Shown: positions 8,598 to 16,463 of the stretch, in pieces
Numbering within the stretch: the stretch's first letter is position 1
How the letters are laid out: every line of letters begins with the position of its first letter
Assembly (NCBI RefSeq): GCF_000426245.1
Contig: NZ_AUEZ01000002.1
Location: 62,001-126,000, forward strand
DNA: 64,000 nt
Reading direction: 5' to 3'
From: Bradyrhizobium sp. Ai1a-2
GTDB lineage: Bacteria; Pseudomonadota; Alphaproteobacteria; Rhizobiales; Xanthobacteraceae
Notes under the pieces: generated by a model
The model's input: only the letters and a program-made list of their open reading frames with translations
What the model was told of the DNA's origin: nothing
Databases searched by the model: none
Made by a program: the position numbers and the translations under genes

Positions 8598-10019
8598 TCA
8601 GGTGATGTTCGATCCCGCAAGGCCGAGAGCGTTTCTAGCAATCGCCTCGCCCGCGGTGAATTCGCTGAGTTCGACCGGCGTCGGCGCGAACTCGACCCGC
8701 CGAAACTTGTCCTGATCCTCGAACGGCACCGTGGCGTCGATGCCGAGCTTGGTGCGCACGCCCTCTTTGCTGACGCGCACATATTCGTGGCCGCGCGCAC
8801 CCGGAATCATGAAAAGGTCGGCAGATGCTTCCATCCGCGTCGCCACCGCATATTCCACGTCGATGGGATCGCGGATGTCGATGTCGTGGTCGACCACGGT
8901 GATGAGATCGAGATCCTTCAAAGCGCCGAACGCCGCCAGGATCGCGTTGCGCTGAAGCCCGTTGTGCTGCCGGCTCTGCTTGTGGACCTGGATCACCGCG
9001 TGGAAGCGATGCAGACCGCCGGACGTCATCTCGACGTCGGTCACGATCGGAATCGCCGACTGCAGCACCTTGAGCAGGCTGGCCTCCAGCACGTATTTCC
9101 GCAGGATGATGGTCTCGCGCCCGAAGCCGTTGATGACGTGGTAGATCGGCCGCAGGCGATGCGTGACGGCGGTAATCTTCAGGACCGGCGCATCGGCCGC
9201 CGGCGCAGCGAAACCGACGAACTCGCCGAATGGTCCCTCGGGCGCCACCTCGTCAGCGAGGATCTCGCCTTCGAGAACGAACTCGCTCTCCGCGGGCACC
9301 AGGATGTCCTGCGACACCGCCCTACCGACCGTGAGCGGCCGGCCAGCGAGCCCACCCGCGACCGCAAGCTCGTCGGCGCTTTCCGGCATCTGCGAACCCA
9401 TGGTCGCCGCGGTGAAGTGCAGTGCGAGGTCGGCGCCGATGCAGACCGCGACCGGCAGCGACCTGCCCTGCTCCTTGGCGCGCTCGAATGCGAGCCGCAG
9501 GTGACGGCCGAAGTCGAGCTTGATCGCGATGCGGTCAGGTCCCAGAAGCTGCAGGCGATGATAGGAGGCGTTGTAGATGCCGGTGACCGGATCCTTCACC
9601 ACCACGATGCCGGCGGTGATGTAGCGCCCTGCATCGCCCGGCGCATGAAACAGCGCAGGAATGATCTTCGTAATGTCAAAGCCCGTGCGCAGCACCACTT
9701 CCTGAACCGGAACCTCGCTCACGAGCTCCGGCTTCAGCGGACCGCCGAGGGCGCGCTGCACGAGACCCCGGATGCCCCTGAAATCCAGCCCGAAACCGGC
9801 TTCGCAGTTTTCCCTCGAACTCAGGAGATTGCCGACGACCGGAACGTCGGCGCCCTTGACCGACGGAAACAGCAAGACCTGCTTGCCGTCGTGCTTCTTC
9901 AGCATCGCGGCGAGTTCGAGATGCGGATCGACCTGTCTTTCATAGGTGAGGATGCGGCCACGCTGTGCCAGACGGGCCAGCGCCGAACGGAAACGCGTAT
10001 CGAGAACCTCGGGCTGCAA
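8598..10019 (-). CDS. ubiD: UbiD family prenylated-FMN-dependent decarboxylase
   Basis: 473 residues of UbiD type, the reversible (de)carboxylase of aromatic and alpha,beta-unsaturated acids that uses prenyl-FMN. The active-site block EGPFGEFVGF (about residues 257-266) is intact, and the central NASYHRLQLLGPDRIAIKLD and GFGRETIILRKYVLEASLLK regions fit the family. The start is TTG, with AGGAT 5 nt upstream. A UbiX gene to make the cofactor is in the neighbouring operon. It heads the leftward operon reaching to DUF2848, with a MarR-type box 33 bp upstream of the start. Confidence 0.9.
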   Translation of the reverse strand: MQPEVLDTRFRSALARLAQRGRILTYERQVDPHLELAAMLKKHDGKQVLLFPSVKGADVPVVGNLLSSRENCEAGFGLDFRGIRGLVQRALGGPLKPELVSEVPVQEVVLRTGFDITKIIPALFHAPGDAGRYITAGIVVVKDPVTGIYNASYHRLQLLGPDRIAIKLDFGRHLRLAFERAKEQGRSLPVAVCIGADLALHFTAATMGSQMPESADELAVAGGLAGRPLTVGRAVSQDILVPAESEFVLEGEILADEVAPEGPFGEFVGFAAPAADAPVLKITAVTHRLRPIYHVINGFGRETIILRKYVLEASLLKVLQSAIPIVTDVEMTSGGLHRFHAVIQVHKQSRQHNGLQRNAILAAFGALKDLDLITVVDHDIDIRDPIDVEYAVATRMEASADLFMIPGARGHEYVRVSKEGVRTKLGIDATVPFEDQDKFRRVEFAPTPVELSEFTAGEAIARNALGLAGSNIT

Positions 10020-10051
10020 GATCGATCCTATGAAAAATTGCCAAACAAGAA

Positions 10052-10070
10052 TAGCTAAGCAATAAAGCTA
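10052..10070. promoter_or_regulatory. MarR-type operator, TAGCT-N9-AGCTA (site 1)
   Basis: TAGCTAAGCAATAAAGCTA is a 19-bp box with 5-bp inverted arms, 33 bp upstream of the ubiD start. The same arms and spacing occur at 13773-13791 and 18029-18047, each next to a MarR gene. It is inferred to be the operator of one or both MarR proteins. Confidence 0.6.
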
Positions 10071-10127
10071 GTCAAGCCTGCTTGCTAGGCACAACGTGGT
10101 GAAGATGTGCGCGCGGTGCGCGCAGAC

Positions 10128-10703
10128 TTAGCTGGAAACTGCGCGCGCTTGATCGACGATCAATTCGATCAGCGCGAGCTGCGCCGCGCTCGGCTCGCCT
10201 CCGCGCCGTTGCAGCGCGAAATCAATCACGGCTCGCAACGCGCTGATGATGGTCTCACGCTGCAGTGCACGCGACTGCGATGGCAGCTTCGCAAGCCATT
10301 GCGCGAGCACTTCATTCTGCAACCGTTCGGCGGACAGTTCGGCGGCCTTGATGCTCGATCGCAGCTTCTCGCTCTGCTCGTTCGGCGCCGGCGCAGGTCC
10401 CGACTTCAACGTCGTGCGCAGCCGGCGCAGCGGAAGCACGATCTGCTCGCGCCAGTCGCGACAGGCCGCGTCCATCCCCCCAATATCTGTCGGCGTCAGC
10501 GCGATCCCACGGCGGACGGCGGCGAAGGTCGCCATCAGCAACATCATGACGTCGACGCCGCATTCGTTCTGCAATTGAAGGCAGGCATCGGCGATGCCGG
10601 GCTTGGCATAGAGCTCCAGCGCAAACGACCAGCTTTCCGTATCGATCGCCTGGCTCACGCCGGCCGTGGCGCCACGCTCCGCTCCTGGCGCTTCGCCGCT
10701 CAA
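10128..10703 (-). CDS. TIGR02444-like (DUF2390) protein
   Basis: A 191-residue helical protein. The N-terminal block SFALELYAKPGIADACLQLQ, followed by NECGVDVMMLLM, is the TIGR02444 signature. Family function is unknown. The likely start is the TTG overlapping the ubiX stop (TTGA), so the two genes are translationally coupled; the first ATG lies inside ubiX. Last gene of the flavin reductase-HpaB-cupin-ubiX operon. Confidence 0.7.
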   Translation of the reverse strand: MSGEAPGAERGATAGVSQAIDTESWSFALELYAKPGIADACLQLQNECGVDVMMLLMATFAAVRRGIALTPTDIGGMDAACRDWREQIVLPLRRLRTTLKSGPAPAPNEQSEKLRSSIKAAELSAERLQNEVLAQWLAKLPSQSRALQRETIISALRAVIDFALQRRGGEPSAAQLALIELIVDQARAVSS

Positions 10704-11278
10704 CGCGGCTCCTTGGTATCGACAGGCGCAAGCCCCTGCCAACGGCTGACCACATCGTTCGAGATATCAAAGAGGTCGAGGACACGGCCGAGCGTGTGGT
10801 CGACCATTTGCTCGAGGCTCTCGGGGCGTGCGTAGAACGCCGGCACCGGCGGATAGACAATGGCGCCGATTTCGGTCGCAGCCACCATCGACCTGAGATG
10901 TCCGAGATGCAGCGGCGCCTCGCGCACCATCAGCACGAGCCGGCGACGCTCTTTCAAGACCACGTCGGCGGCGCGGGTCACCAGCGATGACGTCACACCG
11001 CTTGCGATCTCGGCAAGGCTCCGCATCGAACATGGTGCGATCACCATTCCGAGCGTCTTGAACGAGCCGCTTGAGATCGAGGCGCCGATATTGTCGACCT
11101 GATGGACGACATCCGCCAAGGCCATCACCTCCGAGACCTTGACGTCAAGTTCCTGGGTCAGCGTGATCTTGGCCGAGCGGCTCATCACCAGATGGGTCTC
11201 GATCGGCGTCGACTTCAATAGCCGCAGCAGCCGGACGCCATAGATGGCGCCGGATGCTCCGGTGATGCCGACGATCAG
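10700..11278 (-). CDS. ubiX: UbiX-type flavin prenyltransferase with a non-ATG start
   Basis: 192 residues making prenyl-FMN from FMN and dimethylallyl phosphate for the UbiD enzyme nearby. The FMN-binding motif LIVGITGASGAIYGVRLLRL begins the protein. It lies upstream of the first in-frame ATG (11216-11218), so that ATG cannot be the start. No ATG, GTG or TTG is available between the previous in-frame stop and this motif. A CTG at 11276-11278 is the best start, with GAG and GGCG just before it. Later family blocks IAPCSMRSLAEIASGVTSSL and REAPLHLGHL are intact. Seventeen bases separate it from the cupin stop. Confidence 0.88.
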   Translation of the reverse strand: MIVGITGASGAIYGVRLLRLLKSTPIETHLVMSRSAKITLTQELDVKVSEVMALADVVHQVDNIGASISSGSFKTLGMVIAPCSMRSLAEIASGVTSSLVTRAADVVLKERRRLVLMVREAPLHLGHLRSMVAATEIGAIVYPPVPAFYARPESLEQMVDHTLGRVLDLFDISNDVVSRWQGLAPVDTKEPR

Positions 11279-11294
11279 ACGCCTCGGCTCGCCC

Positions 11295-11675
11295 TCAGGC
11301 CGGATCGAAATAGTGGATCTCCATCAGAAGGCAGCCGGTCACCGACTTGAAAGGTCCATGATAGACGCCCGGCGGACGGCAGGCATAGGTATTCGGCTTG
11401 AACGACTCGCCGCCATTGCCCTGCTCGTCATTGCCGACGATGAGGTCGCCTGAGAACAGGAAGACCTCTTCCCAATATTCGTGCACGAACGGCTTGGTCG
11501 TGTAAACGCCCGGCTCGAACCGAAGCAGGCGGGTGCGGCTGCCGCGCTTGTTCGCCTCATCCAGTGCGCCCGAGAGGATCTTCTGCTGGATGCCGGCCGG
11601 ATAGCCCGCGGGCGTCTCCCACCCGCTCGACATATCGATGGCGCGAAACTCGTCGTGAAGCTTGTTGATTGCCAT
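11295..11675 (-). CDS. Cupin domain protein
   Basis: A 126-residue single-domain cupin. Metal-binding motif 1 is visible as PFVHEYWEEVFLFSGDLIVG (His and Glu ligands) and motif 2 as PPGVYHGPF. It lies 18 bp after the HpaB gene and 16 bp before ubiX, so it is probably a ring-cleavage, isomerase or sensor partner in the same pathway. The exact reaction cannot be told. Confidence 0.78.
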   Translation of the reverse strand: MAINKLHDEFRAIDMSSGWETPAGYPAGIQQKILSGALDEANKRGSRTRLLRFEPGVYTTKPFVHEYWEEVFLFSGDLIVGNDEQGNGGESFKPNTYACRPPGVYHGPFKSVTGCLLMEIHYFDPA

Positions 11676-11693
11676 TTTCGACCTTCCTGAAGT

Positions 11694-13193
11694 TTAGGCG
11701 ACCGCCCGGGACGATGAAGCCGGTTTTTGCTCATTGGTCAATTCGTCCGCCAGATCGTAGCTCGACAGCATCTTGTCGAGCAACGCCGCCGACTTCTGCC
11801 AGTCATAGGTGCGGAAGGCATGCCCCTTGGTGACGAAGGTTGCACCGGCATAGAACATCTCGTATTGCGCATGCCGCGAGGCGAATTCCGATCCGACCGC
11901 GTCCCAGGCGAGCTTGTAGAACTTCACCTTGTCCACCGCGCCGGCCGCCGGTGACTGCTGGGTCTTGCCGATCAGCTTGGCCAGATCCGGATTGTCGAAA
12001 TCCCTCACGGAGGACGGCAGCATGATCATGCCGCCGCCGGCGAGCTCGCGCAGCGCGTTGATGATCTTGGCGTAGAGCTGCTGCGTCATGGTCTGCGCCC
12101 CGTAGAGCATCTGCCGATCCGGCACGAAATAGGCGCCGCGCTGCTGGCCCTTGGTCTCCATCGCGACCATGAACGCTTCCACCATGCTGACTTCGGCCGC
12201 GAGCTGGCCGAGCGTCTCCTTCACCTGCGGGAAACCGATGATGCCATTGGTTTCGGCGATGCGATGCGCGATCCCGGCGAGGAAGCGCAACTTGATCGAG
12301 AGACGGATCATGGCCTGATAGTTCTGGTAGACGTGCGCCGGCGTAACATGGAACTGCTTCTGGCACATCGCGATGTCGTCGACGATGAACACCCTGTTCC
12401 AGGGCACCTTGACGTCGTCGAAATACAGAACCGCATCGTTCTCGTCGAAGCGGCTGGCCAGCGGGCTGTCGAATATCGCCCCCGCTGCCGCCTCGTAGGA
12501 TTTACGCGAAAGGATCTTCAAGCCCTTGGCGTTCATCGGGATCGCAAACGAGAGCGCGTATTTTTCATCGCCCGGCTGCAACGGCTGGATGCAGGTGACG
12601 AACACCTCGTTGGCCATGATGCCGCCGGTCGCCAGCATCTTGGCGCCGCGCACCGTGATGCCGTCGGCATCGCGCGACACGATGCCCGCGGTCAGGTATG
12701 GATCCGCCTGCCCGGCGGCGCTCTTCGAGCGGTCCGCCTGGGGATTGATGATGACGTAAGTCAGGTAGAGATCGTTGTCGCGAGCGTAGCGGTAATAGTC
12801 CGCAAGCGCCTTGGCACGCTCCTTGTCATAGGCCTCGAAGACCTCGAGCCCCATATACATGCCCGCGATGCACGAGGCGACATGGTCCGGAGCGCGGCCC
12901 ATGAAGCCGGCATGCAGTTCGGTCCAGGCTTCCAGGCCGCGCCGGCGCCTGACCAGCGCGTCGTAGCTGCCGGGCAACTCCCAGATGCGGTTGGCGCGTG
13001 TGCCGGTCTCGGTCTCGAACGTCATCAGATCACGATTTTCCGGCGCGCTCTGGAAGTCGAACATCCGACCGACCGAAGCCACCGCGCCGCGGAACGCCGG
13101 ATGGGTGGTGACATCGGTCACCAGCTCGCCATCAAGATAAACTTCGCGTCCGTCGCGTAGGCTCGCAATGTGCTGTGCGCCAGTCTTGATCAT
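11694..13193 (-). CDS. HpaB-type FADH2-dependent aromatic monooxygenase, oxygenase component (copy 1)
   Basis: 499 residues of the 4-hydroxyphenylacetate 3-hydroxylase large-component family. It uses reduced flavin supplied by a separate reductase to hydroxylate a phenolic or related ring. Typical blocks are MGRAPDHVASCIAGMYMGLE, ITVRGAKMLATGGIMANEVF, YFDDVKVPWNRVF and ELAGGGMIMLPSSVRDF. The flavin reductase is 27 bp upstream. A clear paralogue is at 16464-17966. The substrate need not be 4-hydroxyphenylacetate; related enzymes act on pyrrole carboxylate, chlorophenols and others. Confidence 0.9.
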   Translation of the reverse strand: MIKTGAQHIASLRDGREVYLDGELVTDVTTHPAFRGAVASVGRMFDFQSAPENRDLMTFETETGTRANRIWELPGSYDALVRRRRGLEAWTELHAGFMGRAPDHVASCIAGMYMGLEVFEAYDKERAKALADYYRYARDNDLYLTYVIINPQADRSKSAAGQADPYLTAGIVSRDADGITVRGAKMLATGGIMANEVFVTCIQPLQPGDEKYALSFAIPMNAKGLKILSRKSYEAAAGAIFDSPLASRFDENDAVLYFDDVKVPWNRVFIVDDIAMCQKQFHVTPAHVYQNYQAMIRLSIKLRFLAGIAHRIAETNGIIGFPQVKETLGQLAAEVSMVEAFMVAMETKGQQRGAYFVPDRQMLYGAQTMTQQLYAKIINALRELAGGGMIMLPSSVRDFDNPDLAKLIGKTQQSPAAGAVDKVKFYKLAWDAVGSEFASRHAQYEMFYAGATFVTKGHAFRTYDWQKSAALLDKMLSSYDLADELTNEQKPASSSRAVA

Positions 13194-13220
13194 GAAGGCC
13201 TCGAGATCCCTTGGATGGAT

Positions 13221-13751
13221 TTAGTAGTGCATTGGAAGCGGCCATTCCGGGCTGCTTTCGGTTCCGGCAAGGCTGCGATAGGCCCCGCCGAAGAATATAA
13301 GCGGTTCTTTGGGAGGATGGGCGGAAAACCGCACGACCTTCCCGACGAAGATCACGTGGTCACCCCCGTCATAGTGCGCATACGGTACGCATTCGAAATG
13401 CGCCAGCGCGCCGGCAAGCAGTGGTGCCGACATATGGCCGATCGTGTGCTCCACTGAAGACCATTTGTCGCCGAGCGCCCGAGCGAACTGATTCGACAGA
13501 TGCTCCTGATCATGGCCCAGGATGTTCACGGCATAGCCCTTGGCCTCCGTCATCGCGGTCAGGCTGAATGCCTTGCGGTCGATCGAGAACAGGATCAGTG
13601 GAGGATCGATCGAAACGGAGTTGAACGAACTCATGGTCAGCCCGATCGCGCTTCCGTCCGCGGCCTGCGCCGTGATCACGGCAACCCCAGTGGCAAACTG
13701 CCCCAACGCCCGGCGAAAGGCACGCGCATCGAGATCGGAGGTTGCGGTCAT
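13221..13751 (-). CDS. Flavin reductase (HpaC-like)
   Basis: A 176-residue flavin reductase-domain protein (FLRLATGVAVIT-like N terminus: ALGQFATGVAVITAQ; then SFNSVSIDPPLILFSIDR, and a terminal LIFFGGAYRSL). It should feed FADH2 or FMNH2 to the HpaB enzyme in the same operon. The MarR box at 13773 is 22 bp before its start, well placed to repress transcription. Confidence 0.9.
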   Translation of the reverse strand: MTATSDLDARAFRRALGQFATGVAVITAQAADGSAIGLTMSSFNSVSIDPPLILFSIDRKAFSLTAMTEAKGYAVNILGHDQEHLSNQFARALGDKWSSVEHTIGHMSAPLLAGALAHFECVPYAHYDGGDHVIFVGKVVRFSAHPPKEPLIFFGGAYRSLAGTESSPEWPLPMHY

Positions 13752-13772
13752 CAGGAGTCACAAGCCCATAAT

Positions 13773-13791
13773 TAGCTTTATAACAAAGCTA
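13773..13791. promoter_or_regulatory. MarR-type operator, TAGCT-N9-AGCTA (site 2)
   Basis: TAGCTTTATAACAAAGCTA: the arms extend to 7 bp here (TAGCTTT/AAAGCTA) around a 5-bp core. It sits in the divergent spacer between the flavin reductase operon and the MarR gene at 13910, where a MarR repressor would control both directions. Confidence 0.7.
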
Positions 13792-13909
13792 TATTATCGA
13801 GGCAAAATGACCGCTGTCAAGCAAGCCGGCGCCGAACTTTGCAGCAGCGCAACGCAAGGTGTTCGTGCTTGTGCCAGACGTTATATCGCGTTGCAACAGC
13901 GAGGAACTC

Positions 13910-14515
13910 ATGCCGACGAAGACAAGATCACGGACGACCAAGACCAATCGGAAGTCACACAAGCCTGGAATCGAGCCAACGGTCTCAAGCCCGCATTTGA
14001 TGGTGGACGGTTCTGACCGGGCGTTCCGACAATTCATTCATGATGCGCTCGCCTTCTTTGCAAGGTTGCAGACGGTACGGAGTCAACTCGGCGCAGTAAT
14101 CGGTCTGTCCGGAACGCAATATACGGTGCTGATCGCGGTCGCACATTTAAGCGACAAGGCCAGGAAGATTGGCGTGAACCAGGTCGCCGAACATCTGCAC
14201 TTCAGCGGGGCGTTCGTGACAATCGAGATCAACAAGCTTGTCGCCAGGGGGCTTATCCACAAGCACGTCGATTCAGAGGATCGGCGGCGAGTCATCCTCG
14301 CGGTGAGCCTAAAGGGCCGAACCCTGCTTGCCGAACTGGCGGCGGTGCAACGTCCAGTCAACGACATGCTGTTTCGCGGATTGTCGGCGACCGATTTCCG
14401 GAAAATGCGCAAACTGATGTCCGGCATGGTCGATGCCGCGGACGAAGCCGCACGCCTGATCGAGACTACATTGCGTGGCCACCGGCGGGCGCAATGGGAT
14501 CGTCTGGCCTCCTGA
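13910..14515 (+). CDS. MarR family transcriptional regulator (copy 1)
   Basis: A 201-residue winged-helix regulator. The DNA-binding core runs from about 75 to 145: VNQVAEHLHFSGAFVTIEIN is the recognition region, then SEDRRRVILAVSLKGR is the wing. The start ATG follows GAGGAA. It is divergent from the flavin reductase/HpaB operon across site 2 and closely similar to the MarR protein at 18163, including the unusual VDGSD segment before the core. Likely a repressor released by an aromatic ligand. Confidence 0.9.
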   Translation: MPTKTRSRTTKTNRKSHKPGIEPTVSSPHLMVDGSDRAFRQFIHDALAFFARLQTVRSQLGAVIGLSGTQYTVLIAVAHLSDKARKIGVNQVAEHLHFSGAFVTIEINKLVARGLIHKHVDSEDRRRVILAVSLKGRTLLAELAAVQRPVNDMLFRGLSATDFRKMRKLMSGMVDAADEAARLIETTLRGHRRAQWDRLAS

Positions 14516-14566
14516 TCGGACAACCCCGGCTCCCGCGCTCCACCCCGGGCCGGTAACCCTGCGCTC

Positions 14567-14585
14567 TCGCTTCGCAACTAAGCTA
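14567..14585. promoter_or_regulatory. Degenerate MarR-type operator (site 4)
   Basis: TCGCTTCGCAACTAAGCTA keeps the spacing and 9 of the 10 arm bases of the TAGCT-N9-AGCTA box. It lies 62 bp upstream of the DUF1185 gene. Its position supports a role, but one arm is imperfect. Confidence 0.4.
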
Positions 14586-14647
14586 TTGCCCAAACATATT
14601 TGATGCGGCAGGATTTGCGGCGGCAGTTTTGGGAGAGATGGCTTAAA

Positions 14648-15229
14648 ATGAAACTCGATGTCAGGCGCCTGCTCTGTTTCACCGATCACAAGGAGGTCGA
14701 AGCCGGCCGGCGACACGCCGAGCCACTGCGCCGCGTTGCCGCGGTCGCCATCATCCAGAATCCCTATGCCGGCCGCTACGTCGAGGATCTGTCCGAAGGG
14801 ACGGCTGCCAGCGCGGAGATCGGCGCGGTGCTGGCCAAGCTCGCGATCGAGGCGCTCGGGCCGCACAAGGCTGAAAGCTACGGCAAGGGTGGCGTCGTCG
14901 GCCTTGGCGGCGAACTTGAGCATGCCAACGCCCTGCTGACTACGACCTTTGCGACGCCGCTGCGCGAGGCCGTGGGCGGCGGCAAGGCCTGGATCCCCTC
15001 CTTCACCAAACTCGCGGCGCCGGGATGCCTGATCGACGTGCCGCTGGCCCACAAGGACGCCCTTTACGTCCGCTCACACTACGACGGCGTCTCGGTGACA
15101 CTGCCGCCAGATGCGCCGGCCGCCGACGAAATCGCGCTGATCGTCTGCCTGGCCAATCGCGGCCGTCTCAACGCGCGCGTGGGAGGCCTGTCCGCCGACG
15201 CCATCGTCGGCGAGGACGGGCTGCACTAA
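14648..15229 (+). CDS. Amino acid synthesis family protein (DUF1185)
   Basis: A 193-residue protein of the Pfam amino acid synthesis (AA_synth, DUF1185) family. The blocks RRVAAVAIIQNPYAGRYVED, GKGGVVGLGGELEHANALL and the segment AAPGCLIDVPLAHKDALYVR support this. Biochemical function of the family is not settled. ATG at 14648 with GGGAGAG upstream. It is 22 bp before the enamidase-like gene, a pairing that suggests work on the same nitrogen-containing substrate. Confidence 0.8.
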   Translation: MKLDVRRLLCFTDHKEVEAGRRHAEPLRRVAAVAIIQNPYAGRYVEDLSEGTAASAEIGAVLAKLAIEALGPHKAESYGKGGVVGLGGELEHANALLTTTFATPLREAVGGGKAWIPSFTKLAAPGCLIDVPLAHKDALYVRSHYDGVSVTLPPDAPAADEIALIVCLANRGRLNARVGGLSADAIVGEDGLH

Positions 15230-15251
15230 CCTGAGCGAAACGGAACACCCC

Positions 15252-16448
15252 ATGCGCACCGCGATCGTCAACATCGGCACCATCGTGACCGGCGACCTCG
15301 CCATTCCCTTCGCCAAGGGCGACGGCATCCTGATCAACGATGGCTTGATCGTCCAGATCGGGACGCTTTCCGCCGACGCGGTCGCGGCTTGCGACGTAGT
15401 GATTGATGCGGCCGGAACGACTGCGGTGCCCGGGTTGATCGACAGCCATGTGCACATCACGTTCGGCGATTACACGCCGCGCCAGCGCGTCGTCGGCTAT
15501 CTCGAAAGCTATCTGCACGGCGGCACGACCACCGCGATCACCGCATCGGAAGTCCATGTGCCGGGCCGGCCGAAGGATGCGGCGGGCGTCAAGGCGCTGG
15601 CGCTGGCCGCACGCGCCTGCTTCCTGGATTATCGTCCCGGCGGCGTGCGCGTTCACGCCGGCTCGGTCATTCTCGAGCCTGGCCTCACCGAAGGTGACCT
15701 CGAGGACCTCGCAGGCGCCGGCATCTGGCTCGCCAAGGCCGGGTTCGGCGCCTTCGCCACGCCTTTCGACTATGCACCACTGATGCTGGCGGCGCGACGA
15801 TTGGGCATGGTGACCACCATGCACACCGGAGGCTCGTCGATCCCCGGCTCGTCAGGCATCTGGGCCGAGCATGTGCTGGCGTCCAATCCGACAGTGTCCT
15901 TTCACGTCAATGGCGGTCCGGTGGCGATGCCGGAGGCCGGTTTTGCCCGGCTGGTCAACGAGAGCACCATTGCCTTGCAGCTCTGCACCGCGGGCAATCT
16001 GCGCACCGCGCTGCTGACGGCCAAATTGCTCGACCAAGCGGCACAGCCGGAGCGGTTGCTGATCGCAACCGATACGCCGACCGGAAGCGGCATCATGCCG
16101 CTCGGCATGTTCTACACGATCAGCCATCTCGCGAGCCTCGGCGGCATGCCGCCGGAGCAGGCGATCGCCGCCGCGACCGGCAACAATGCGCGCGTCTATC
16201 GGCTCAACACCGGCCTGCTAGAGCCCGGCAAGGAAGCCGACGTGCTCCTCATCGATGCCTGCGCCGGCGGCTCGCAGGACGACGCCTTGTCGGCGTTGCG
16301 CAACGGCGACGTCCCGGCAGTATCCGCTGTGTTGACAGCGGGCGTTCCGCGCTTCGTGGGTCGCAGCCGCAACACGCCGGCCGGCATCCGCAATGTGCGC
16401 GTCGCGGAAAACCGCCTGCCCCGCGACTTCTCAGGCGCAGCACATTAG
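15252..16448 (+). CDS. Enamidase-like amidohydrolase
   Basis: A 398-residue metal-dependent amidohydrolase. The HxH metal motif is DSHVHITFG (about residue 66). The blocks ILEPGLTEGDLEDLAGAGIW, MHTGGSSIPGSSGIW, HVNGGPVAMPEAGF, TDTPTGSGIMPLG and SRNTPAGIR match what I recall of the enamidase of Eubacterium barkeri nicotinate fermentation, which opens a cyclic enamide. That parallel is from memory and needs an alignment. The likely role is hydrolysis of a lactam or cyclic enamide from a partly oxidised or reduced N-heterocycle. Confidence 0.82.
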   Translation: MRTAIVNIGTIVTGDLAIPFAKGDGILINDGLIVQIGTLSADAVAACDVVIDAAGTTAVPGLIDSHVHITFGDYTPRQRVVGYLESYLHGGTTTAITASEVHVPGRPKDAAGVKALALAARACFLDYRPGGVRVHAGSVILEPGLTEGDLEDLAGAGIWLAKAGFGAFATPFDYAPLMLAARRLGMVTTMHTGGSSIPGSSGIWAEHVLASNPTVSFHVNGGPVAMPEAGFARLVNESTIALQLCTAGNLRTALLTAKLLDQAAQPERLLIATDTPTGSGIMPLGMFYTISHLASLGGMPPEQAIAAATGNNARVYRLNTGLLEPGKEADVLLIDACAGGSQDDALSALRNGDVPAVSAVLTAGVPRFVGRSRNTPAGIRNVRVAENRLPRDFSGAAH

Positions 16449-16463
16449 CGTTTTTGACGCACT

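Noticed and set aside
8514-10058. 514-codon forward open frame opposite ubiD
   Set aside because: Arg/His/Asp-rich translation typical of the antisense of a high-GC gene; ubiD on the other strand has intact active-site motifs.
13500-14016. Forward frames overlapping the flavin reductase and MarR genes
   Set aside because: The reverse-strand flavin reductase and the MarR frame have family motifs; these overlaps have none.
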